Shown here: piece by piece, positions 57,951 through 64,000 of the stretch
Position numbering within the stretch: position 1 is the stretch's first letter
Layout: each line of letters opens with the position of its first letter
Origin: Pelagicoccus enzymogenes
Lineage (GTDB): Bacteria > Verrucomicrobiota > Verrucomicrobiia > Opitutales > Opitutaceae
Direction: 5' to 3'
Length of the DNA stretch: 64,000 bases
NCBI RefSeq assembly: GCF_014803405.1
Contig: NZ_JACYFG010000009.1
Coordinates: 124,001 to 188,000 of the forward strand
The notes under the pieces: generated by a model
What the model was told of the DNA's origin: nothing
The model's database searches: none
The model's input: the letters and a program-made list of their open reading frames with translations, nothing else
Position numbers and translations under genes: made by a program

Positions 57951-60911
57951 CTACTCGTCGCTTTCCCAAGCCTCGAAGTTCAGCTTCAACTCCAATAGGC
58001 CTTTGGCGACCTTTTCCGCGTCTTCCGCAAGGGCCGCGTTCTCCACGTCCTTGGAATCCAAATACAGCTGATCAATTCCGAGTGCCATCGCTGTATTGGC
58101 CAAGTAATGAGCATCCTCCTTGACCATAAACCAATCGCCCTTCTGCGCGCTCGCTTCCATGTCACGGTGTTTCGAATACACTTCGGCTACCGCCGCCTTG
58201 ACCGCTTCTTCGGGGTAGCTGTCGATTCCGCCAAATACCGTTTGCGGGATCGCAGGCTTCGCTGCTGGCTCGATTTCCTCCTCTGGCTCCTCCTCCCTGG
58301 CAGGGCCAATGAACAAAGGTACATGCTCAGGCTCCGGGGCGGCTGCTGCGCTCTCTCCGACGATTGAATCCGGATCAACTCGCTTCTCTTCGATCCAAGC
58401 GATCGCTTCAATCGTTTCCCCCAGCTGGCCAGCGTAGAATGGCTTACCCAAGAAGTCGTTCACGCCCGCATCGCGAGCCCGCTTGACCTCGTCTTCTTGC
58501 AGCGAGGCGGAAACCGCGATGATCCATGGTCGCTCGGCAGCGCCCCCCTTCTCCCGTAACATGCTCGCAGCCGTCGGGCCATCGACCCCTGGCATGCGAA
58601 GATCCATGATCAGCAGGTCATATTCCAGACCCCGGTCCGCAGCAACTTGCCCTCCATCGCACTCGTCAGCCTCGTAGCCCAAGGCCTCCAAGTACTGCAA
58701 GATAAGCCGCCGCACCATCGGGTTGTCGTCGACCACCAAAATCTTTAGGGGATAAAGCTGTCCCATGGGGAACTCGTCCTCTTCCTCTACCTCAGTCCCG
58801 GCTAGCTCATTCGATTCGCCCGCTTCGAGCTCCAAAGCTTCGAAGGCGAAAGACGCGGTAAAGCAAGAGCCCTTGCCCACTTCGCTCTGCACGTCGATAC
58901 GGCCTCCCATCAGCTCCACGATGCGGTTAACGATGGCGAGCCCCAGACCCGCGCCCTCGCGGGGGAATTTGCTGGAATGTTCCAGTTGGATAAACGGTTC
59001 GAACAAGCGGACCAAGTCGGCTTCCTTGATCCCCACACCTGTATCCAAAATCTCGAACTTCAAGGGAAGCGCGTCATCCTTATCGTCGACGAAAGCTTTG
59101 AGAAAAACCTCCCCTTCCTCGGTGTACTTCACCGAATTTCCAAACAGGTTGAGCAATACTTGCCGCAATCGAACCGCGTCTGCTTTCACGAGTTCGGGCA
59201 CTTCTTGAGTGATCTCGAGATGAGCCTTCAGGCCCTTGCGATCCGCCATCGGCTTGATAGTACGAAAGGTTTCCTCGATCAAACGACGCAGCCGCACCGG
59301 TCCGTACTCCAATTGGAAGCTCGCCTTGCGCAGGTTACTGAAGTCCAAGATGTCCTGTACGATACGAAGCAGGATTTTGCCTTCCGACTGGATGGTATCC
59401 AAACAGGCCCGCTGCTTCTCGTCCAAGCGCGTCCCTTTGAGCAAATCGCTATAGCCAAGGACGCTTTGTAGCGGCGTGCGGATCTCGTGGCTGATCACCG
59501 CCAAAAACTCGCTCTTCGCCCGGTCTCCCGCCTCCGCGCGCTCCTTCGCAAGAATCAGGTCCGCTTCGCTCTCGTGCTCGATTTGATAGTACAAGAAGAA
59601 GATCACAAGGGCCATGATCAGCCCCGCAATGATGATCGTTTGTAGTCGCGAAAGAGATACGTTGCGAAACCAAGCCGCACCGGACACGTCGATCCCCAGC
59701 CAATAAGCGATCTCTCCGGTGCTTCGGTCGCGTATGGGCGCGCTGAGAAACATGAGCGACTCGCCTCCCGCCGCAAAGGGGCCAGCCAAGAAGGCTTCCC
59801 CTGAGTCGAATCCGTCTAGAGCCGAGAGCTTGAGGTGCGACTTCGCCAAAAACGGCTGCTCGCTCTGTTCTGTTTCGAAAGCCGCCGTCCGAATTCCGTC
59901 TCCGTCCCCGTTCCACAAATACACGCTTCGAACATCAGAGCCAACACGCTTGATTCCCAGCAGCTGCCCCGCAATCGCGCCGTCTAGGCGACGGCCATCC
60001 GCCAAAATCTCGTCGAGCGTACCGATTTCCGCCACGTCCATAGGCACCGCCGCAGTCTGCACGCGCGACAGGTAATCCTGCGACATGCGATCCTTCATGC
60101 GTTGCCCGTTCCAGCTGGTCACCAGAAAGCTCGCCCCCACCACAAGGCCTAGGGCGACCGGCAATACTCGATGCCCCCAGAGACGCAACTGGTTGCCGAT
60201 TTGCGGCACAACGTCCTCGATGCGGCGCTGCAAGCGATAGTACCAAAATCCGGCCAATATCGTCCACCCCGCCACGATTCTCAGCAGCAAGAGGTCGAAG
60301 CCATAGTAGGGAAAATCTTCGTACGCGACCGACTGATCCGTCATCAGCGCATCCAGGCGCCCTGGAGCCAGCAACCATGTCGGAAACAGCAGCGCCAAAC
60401 CGGCTACGATCGCATAGAGTTCCCTCCGCTTTTCCTCCATCGCAGCCCGAGCAAACACGCGACCAGCCCAAAACACCGCCCCAGCCGAGACCAAAAACGA
60501 CACCACCAAGGTATACAGCAGGTCACCGATTTCGATGGATAGCCCCAAAAACAAGCCCCCCAGCGCGGAATACGGAAAAAAGTAGCGCTCTTCGTCCTTC
60601 TTGGCATAGCGGATCGCCGTTTCCACCAGAAGTCCGTAGCCCAGCATCTCGAAGCCTACTTCCAAGTTGAAGGTGCGGAAAAACTCGTCGGAAAAAGACA
60701 AAGTCCGCAAGAAGTCAGAAACCGCCTGCGAGAATGCGTAGAAGCCGATCCAAAGCCACGGCAGCCGCGCTCCCCCGTTCTTGGACAAGGGCTTGGAAAG
60801 CGCCAGAAGCCCAACCAGCATCCATCCGAAAAACGAGAGGAAGACCAAAAAGTCCTGCTCGAATATCCAGCTCGGAATCAGTTGCGGGGCGTTAGGATCG
60901 GTGGGAAGCAT
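57951..60911 (-). CDS. Membrane hybrid histidine kinase with receiver and HPt domains
   Basis: This 986-residue sensor has about seven N-terminal membrane helices (residues about 15-245, a 7TM/MASE-like input), then another helix. An extracytoplasmic segment follows (about 270-415), with a final helix near 430. HisKA has His475 in AVISHEIRTPLQ, and HATPase includes NLFGNSVKYT, LDTGVGI and GAGLGLAI. A receiver has Asp770 in LIMDLRMPG, and a C-terminal HPt-like helix bundle has His935 in KEDAHYLANT. The full phosphorelay H-D-H is thus in one protein; the final response regulator is not encoded nearby. The signal is unknown. Confidence 0.92.
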   Translation of the reverse strand: MLPTDPNAPQLIPSWIFEQDFLVFLSFFGWMLVGLLALSKPLSKNGGARLPWLWIGFYAFSQAVSDFLRTLSFSDEFFRTFNLEVGFEMLGYGLLVETAIRYAKKDEERYFFPYSALGGLFLGLSIEIGDLLYTLVVSFLVSAGAVFWAGRVFARAAMEEKRRELYAIVAGLALLFPTWLLAPGRLDALMTDQSVAYEDFPYYGFDLLLLRIVAGWTILAGFWYYRLQRRIEDVVPQIGNQLRLWGHRVLPVALGLVVGASFLVTSWNGQRMKDRMSQDYLSRVQTAAVPMDVAEIGTLDEILADGRRLDGAIAGQLLGIKRVGSDVRSVYLWNGDGDGIRTAAFETEQSEQPFLAKSHLKLSALDGFDSGEAFLAGPFAAGGESLMFLSAPIRDRSTGEIAYWLGIDVSGAAWFRNVSLSRLQTIIIAGLIMALVIFFLYYQIEHESEADLILAKERAEAGDRAKSEFLAVISHEIRTPLQSVLGYSDLLKGTRLDEKQRACLDTIQSEGKILLRIVQDILDFSNLRKASFQLEYGPVRLRRLIEETFRTIKPMADRKGLKAHLEITQEVPELVKADAVRLRQVLLNLFGNSVKYTEEGEVFLKAFVDDKDDALPLKFEILDTGVGIKEADLVRLFEPFIQLEHSSKFPREGAGLGLAIVNRIVELMGGRIDVQSEVGKGSCFTASFAFEALELEAGESNELAGTEVEEEDEFPMGQLYPLKILVVDDNPMVRRLILQYLEALGYEADECDGGQVAADRGLEYDLLIMDLRMPGVDGPTAASMLREKGGAAERPWIIAVSASLQEDEVKRARDAGVNDFLGKPFYAGQLGETIEAIAWIEEKRVDPDSIVGESAAAAPEPEHVPLFIGPAREEEPEEEIEPAAKPAIPQTVFGGIDSYPEEAVKAAVAEVYSKHRDMEASAQKGDWFMVKEDAHYLANTAMALGIDQLYLDSKDVENAALAEDAEKVAKGLLELKLNFEAWESDE

Positions 60912-61139
60912 GCGGGCGAGTCGGCAAAATTAACATTCCAACTATCGACATCGTTGCAATCCCTTGTACTCCAAGGCAATCCAACAATAGAAAACCACAC
61001 ACTGGCGGATTCGATTAAAGGGCAGCCTTCGAAGGACTTGCATCCTTCGCGACAAATCGAAACCTAGCGAAGCTCGCAAGAGATTCGACCGTTCGACGCG
61101 AAACGAACCGCCGCCTTCCTTCCCATTTCCGCAACTCAC

Positions 61140-61943
61140 ATGTCTCCCAAAAACAGCACTGCTTTCCTAGGCGAACTCGTCGGCACCTTCCTCCTCGTCT
61201 TTTTCGGATGCGGAAGCGTCGCTGCAGCCGTAGCCATGGGAGCCCAAGTCGGCCTCTTTCAAGTCGCCATCGTCTGGGGTTTCGGCGTCACCGTGGCCAT
61301 CCTCCTTGCTGGAAGCGCCAGCGGAGCCCACATCAATCCCGCCATCACCCTCGCCTTCGCCACCGTGCGGGACTTTCCCTGGCGACGCGTCCCCCTCTAT
61401 TTGGTCGCCCAATTTCTCGGAGCCTTCCTCGCGGCCGCCACCTTATACGGACTTTTTGGAGGCGGCATCGCCCTTTTCGAGGCCAGCAACGGTATCGTGC
61501 GCGGGCAAGCCGGCAGCGAAGCCAGCGCCATGATTTTCGGCGAATACTTCCCCAATCCCGGAGGAGCGCCGCTGACCGAAGCCGCCCGTTCGCACATCGG
61601 CCTTCCCCACGCCCTGCTCGCCGAATTCTTGGGCACCGGCCTGCTCGCCTTCGCGGTCTTCGGCTTCACCGACCCGAAAAACAGCGCCATCCTTCCACGC
61701 TATGTTCCCTTCGCCATCGGGGCGACCCTCACCGTGCTCATTTCCCTGCTCGCGCCGCTCTCCATGGGCGGATTCAATCCAGCCCGCGACTTCGCTCCCA
61801 GGCTCTTTTCCAGCCTAGCCGGCTGGGGCAGCCTCCCCTTCGAGCTGAACGGACACGGTTGGCTCACCGTCTACATCCTCGCCCCCATTGCCGGAGCCAT
61901 TGTCGGAGCTTACTTGCAAAAGCTCCTGCTCTCCCGGGACTAG
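61140..61943 (+). CDS. Aquaglyceroporin (GlpF-like MIP channel)
   Basis: This 267-residue protein has six membrane helices and both NPA boxes: SGAHINPAITLAF (Asn66) and GGFNPARDFAPRLF (Asn213). The Asp217 right after the second NPAR marks glycerol facilitators, whereas water-specific aquaporins carry a small residue there, so glycerol or another small polyol is the likely cargo. Length and extra loop fit the GlpF group. No glycerol kinase gene is adjacent. It is divergent to the kinase at 60911, with a 228-bp gap. Confidence 0.93.
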   Translation: MSPKNSTAFLGELVGTFLLVFFGCGSVAAAVAMGAQVGLFQVAIVWGFGVTVAILLAGSASGAHINPAITLAFATVRDFPWRRVPLYLVAQFLGAFLAAATLYGLFGGGIALFEASNGIVRGQAGSEASAMIFGEYFPNPGGAPLTEAARSHIGLPHALLAEFLGTGLLAFAVFGFTDPKNSAILPRYVPFAIGATLTVLISLLAPLSMGGFNPARDFAPRLFSSLAGWGSLPFELNGHGWLTVYILAPIAGAIVGAYLQKLLLSRD

Positions 61944-62424
61944 CTCCCCGTAAACGAGCCCATGCCACCCCACCAAAAAAACGTTCCGCGCTCCCAGTGG
62001 TCAGACCACCCAAGGCAGTGGTCTGACCACTGGGGTCGCCGTGGCTGATCGACCTTCCCATCAAACTCGCTTGCCGCCTTTGCCCCCTGCGATTCCTCCC
62101 AAGTACGGTACCAGGGATCACCCCCTTACCTTGGGCTCCATCGGGCCAACCCGCGCCACACACAATCCAACAGCAGAGCGACGCGCTGAAGACGCTTCCG
62201 ACGGACGAGCAAAGCCTTCGCCGAAGAGCCGAGTCGCCCCCTGCAAAGAGGCCTGTATCCATTTTCCGCTACTATTGGACAGAAGTCTAAACGATGCGCT
62301 CCGATCCCAACTCGAAGCGTTTCGTGCATTTTTCGTCAACCCTATCGCCGGACACATGACCGCAAGTTCCTGCGGGGGGCGCGCTCGCCATGCGGCTTTC
62401 CGCGTCAATTCAATCAAAAGCGGG
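61944..62424. other. 481-bp intergenic region between convergent genes
   Basis: Apart from the double inverted repeat at 61995-62032 I see no convincing gene here. Frames that cross it (for example 62041-62520 on the plus strand and 62118-62417 on the minus strand) have Arg/Pro-rich shadow composition. No tRNA or clear terminator was seen. Confidence 0.6.
61995..62032. promoter_or_regulatory. Two GntR/FadR-type operator-like dyads forming a 15-bp-arm hairpin
   Basis: cagtggtcagaccac and gtggtctgaccactg are perfect complements around an 8-base spacer. Each arm is itself a dyad, gtggtc-N-gaccac, matching the TGGTCxGACCA type bound by FadR-subfamily GntR proteins. The dyad centres (about 62003 and 62024) are 21 bp apart, two helical turns. 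No gene start follows, so it could instead be a terminator-like hairpin for the aquaglyceroporin gene. Confidence 0.45.
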
Positions 62425-63624
62425 CTAGCTTGCCGAAATTGGCATCGGGTTTTGCATCACCGCATCAAACACCGTCGCCAAACACCCCATCAGCTGATCC
62501 TCTGGCGAGGCACTCACTAGAACGCTGACCTCCTTGCCCATTGGATACAAAACCTTCTCCCGCAAGGTAGAGCGAACCTGCTCCTCGCACAAAACCAGCA
62601 GGTCCCTCAAATGCCCGCCAATCACAACCTGGGATGGATTAAAGACTTGGATGAGCTGGGCTAGGCCTTCTCCAATTTGCCTCCCTTCTTCCGCCAAAAC
62701 ATTTCGAATCCTCGAGTCCCCCTCCTTCGCCATGGCGCAAATCTCCGGAATCCAGTCCAGGTTTCCGTCAGCGCCCGAAGGCAATTCCACCCCTGCTGTT
62801 CGCAGCTTGCGCAACACTCCCGCGGCTCCGATCTCCGTGACCCAACATCCTTTGCGCCCGCAGCTGCACTGGTGCCCTTCCGCGACAAAAGGCGTGTGTC
62901 CGACCTGCCCAGCGTAGCCTTGGCTCCCACGCAGCAAACCGCCGTCTACGAAAACGCCAGAGCTCAAGCCCACTCCCAGGCTCAAGTAAATCAAGTCCCG
63001 CACCCCGCGCGGTTCGCCCAGATGATGGGCCGCGATCGCCCCCGCATGGGCTTCGTTTTCCACGTAAACGGGCAAGCGGAACTTGGCCTCCCACTCATCC
63101 TTGATCGCTACGCTCTCCCAGCCGGAAGTCGGACCGTAGGCCAATTCCCCGGTCGCCCGCTTGACCAATCCCGCCCAAGCCACGCCGATCCCGAAACAAG
63201 GCAAGCCCAGCTCGGCTGACTTGGCTACTGCCTGCTCCACCAGCTGCCCCGCGCGACGCAAGCCCTCCTCTGCCGAAACGGGGGCCGACAGGCTCGATTC
63301 GCCCCGCCAGAGGAATTTCATGCCCAAATTCGCCAGTACGACCTCCACCCGGTCGATGTCCAACTCCACCGCCACCATCGACCCGCAAGAGGGATTCAAG
63401 TCGAGCAACATCCCCCGCCGCCCCACGCCGCCCTCCTCGTACTGGCTCTCGGTGACTAGCGAAGCGCCGATCAAGTCCGCGACTATAGCCGACACGGTCG
63501 CCCGCGTCAGGCCGAGGCGATCCGCGATTTGAGCGCGCGACAAGGGACCGTTCTCGCGCAGCTGCTTGAGAGCGCTTACCGCGTTTAGCCGCCTGATATC
63601 ACCTCTGTCGTACTTCGCCTGCAT
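62425..63624 (-). CDS. ROK family transcriptional regulator
   Basis: This 399-residue protein has an N-terminal winged helix (about 8-70; NGPLSRAQIADRLGLTRATVSAIV) and a sugar-kinase-like ROK domain. The zinc motif is CSCGRKGC within HQCSCGRKGCWV, preceded by the GQVGHTPF segment. The family (NagC/XylR) responds to sugars. It is divergent to a Tat-exported Gfo/Idh/MocA oxidoreductase gene 72 bp away, and AT-rich dyads lie between them, so it probably regulates that gene and itself. The sugar is unknown. Confidence 0.93.
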   Translation of the reverse strand: MQAKYDRGDIRRLNAVSALKQLRENGPLSRAQIADRLGLTRATVSAIVADLIGASLVTESQYEEGGVGRRGMLLDLNPSCGSMVAVELDIDRVEVVLANLGMKFLWRGESSLSAPVSAEEGLRRAGQLVEQAVAKSAELGLPCFGIGVAWAGLVKRATGELAYGPTSGWESVAIKDEWEAKFRLPVYVENEAHAGAIAAHHLGEPRGVRDLIYLSLGVGLSSGVFVDGGLLRGSQGYAGQVGHTPFVAEGHQCSCGRKGCWVTEIGAAGVLRKLRTAGVELPSGADGNLDWIPEICAMAKEGDSRIRNVLAEEGRQIGEGLAQLIQVFNPSQVVIGGHLRDLLVLCEEQVRSTLREKVLYPMGKEVSVLVSASPEDQLMGCLATVFDAVMQNPMPISAS

Positions 63625-63646
63625 TCAATCTAATATTCAATTTGTT

Positions 63647-63670
63647 TAGTTAATAAACTATTGAATTCAA
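63647..63670. promoter_or_regulatory. Candidate ROK operator in divergent promoter region
   Basis: tagtt-aata-aacta is a perfect dyad and is followed directly by the palindrome ttgaattcaa. XylR/NagC-type operators are AT-rich dyads containing TTAGTTTA-like arms. It lies 22 bp upstream of the ROK start and 27 bp from the divergent oxidoreductase start. Confidence 0.45.
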
Positions 63671-63696
63671 GCGCCAAACGGCTCAAGGTCCAAAAC

Positions 63697-64000
63697 ATGA
63701 AACCCGCCCCCATCTCCCCACGCGCCGACCTCTCTCGACGCCACTTCCTAAAAGCGTCCGCCGCGATCGGCGCCTTCGCTTTCCTCCCCTCCCGGATGCT
63801 CTGGGGAGCCGGCACGCCCAACGAAAAAATCCGTCTCGCCTGCATCGGCATCGGCAATCGCGGCAAGGCCAACATTAACAATATCGCCCAAAACGATATT
63901 TGCGAAATCGTCGCCCTCTGCGACGTCGACCTGCAGGGCGAGCACACCGCCGAGATCCAGGAAAATTTTCCAAAGGCGCGAAAGTTCAGCGACTTCCGAA
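63697..64000 (+). CDS. Tat-exported Gfo/Idh/MocA family oxidoreductase (3' end outside window)
   Basis: The frame from ATG 63697 is open to the window end (101 codons). It starts with a twin-arginine signal (DLSRRHFLKASAAIGAFAFL), then IRLACIGIGNRGKANINN, the NAD(P)-binding Rossmann loop of this family, and EIVALCDVDLQ, where the acidic residue binds the ribose. Such exported oxidoreductases act on sugars and are abundant in Planctomycetota and Verrucomicrobiota. The divergent ROK gene suggests sugar-controlled expression. The substrate is unknown because the C-terminal domain is missing. Confidence 0.88.
   Translation, partial: MKPAPISPRADLSRRHFLKASAAIGAFAFLPSRMLWGAGTPNEKIRLACIGIGNRGKANINNIAQNDICEIVALCDVDLQGEHTAEIQENFPKARKFSDFR

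Noticed and set aside
62041-62520. 159-codon frame after the aquaglyceroporin gene
   Set aside because: Basic and Pro-rich with no fold pattern, and it runs into the ROK gene on the other strand.
1-64000. CRISPR array, rRNA or tRNA genes
   Set aside because: No regularly spaced direct repeats and no tRNA-like cloverleaf or rRNA segments were noticed by eye; a tRNAscan or Infernal run would be decisive.

Overview
The window is a dense, moderately GC-rich bacterial chromosome segment. A Minf_1886-type protein, caspase-like proteins, secreted regulator-propeller signalling, a Tat-exported Gfo/Idh/MocA oxidoreductase and CTC/GCC/TCC-rich codon use together suggest Verrucomicrobiota, probably class Opitutia and perhaps marine. 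No rRNA, tRNA or marker gene is present, so this placement is inference.

Region 1 (1-14229) is a tandem array of four large exported beta-propeller/caspase-like proteins, the first cut by the window edge. About 95-130 bp imperfect palindromic repeats separate the genes, and a REP-associated tyrosine transposase (RAYT) sits between the third and fourth genes with a repeat on each side. The repeats supply the stop codon of three of these genes. Region 2 (14251-28277) holds an MFS exporter with a divergent LysR regulator, an exported Hcp-like protein, a SpoIIAA-like protein, acetyl-CoA synthetase (acs), rho, a large unrecognised protein, a membrane hybrid sensor kinase, hisF and an NsrR-like Rrf2 regulator.

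Region 3 (27843-33440) looks like a nitrogen-oxide response and electron-transfer cluster. After the NsrR-like gene come a haem lipoprotein, a c5-type cytochrome lipoprotein, a single-domain globin, a fusion of a NirB-like FAD/NAD domain with a BFD-type [2Fe-2S] domain and a membrane domain carrying two HX13H pairs, and a membrane-anchored multihaem cytochrome with ten CXXCH motifs plus one CX4CH. Together they could carry electrons from cytoplasmic NAD(P)H across the membrane to periplasmic haems. This is the best candidate for an undescribed system.

Region 4 (33572-49007) is mostly housekeeping: a glyoxalase-like protein, mtaB, a CPBP protease, thiL, tsaE, a methyltransferase, galM, a PIN/TRAM protein, then tyrA-aroA-cmk-plsC, rsmI and ppx, with several short intergenic palindromes. 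Region 5 (49110-64000) has an M16 peptidase, the Minf_1886 protein, an RND efflux pair whose pump has an AT-richer 3' end and C-terminal extension, a MoaB/Mog protein, a hybrid kinase with receiver and HPt, an aquaglyceroporin, and a ROK regulator divergent from a Tat-exported Gfo/Idh/MocA oxidoreductase cut by the window end.
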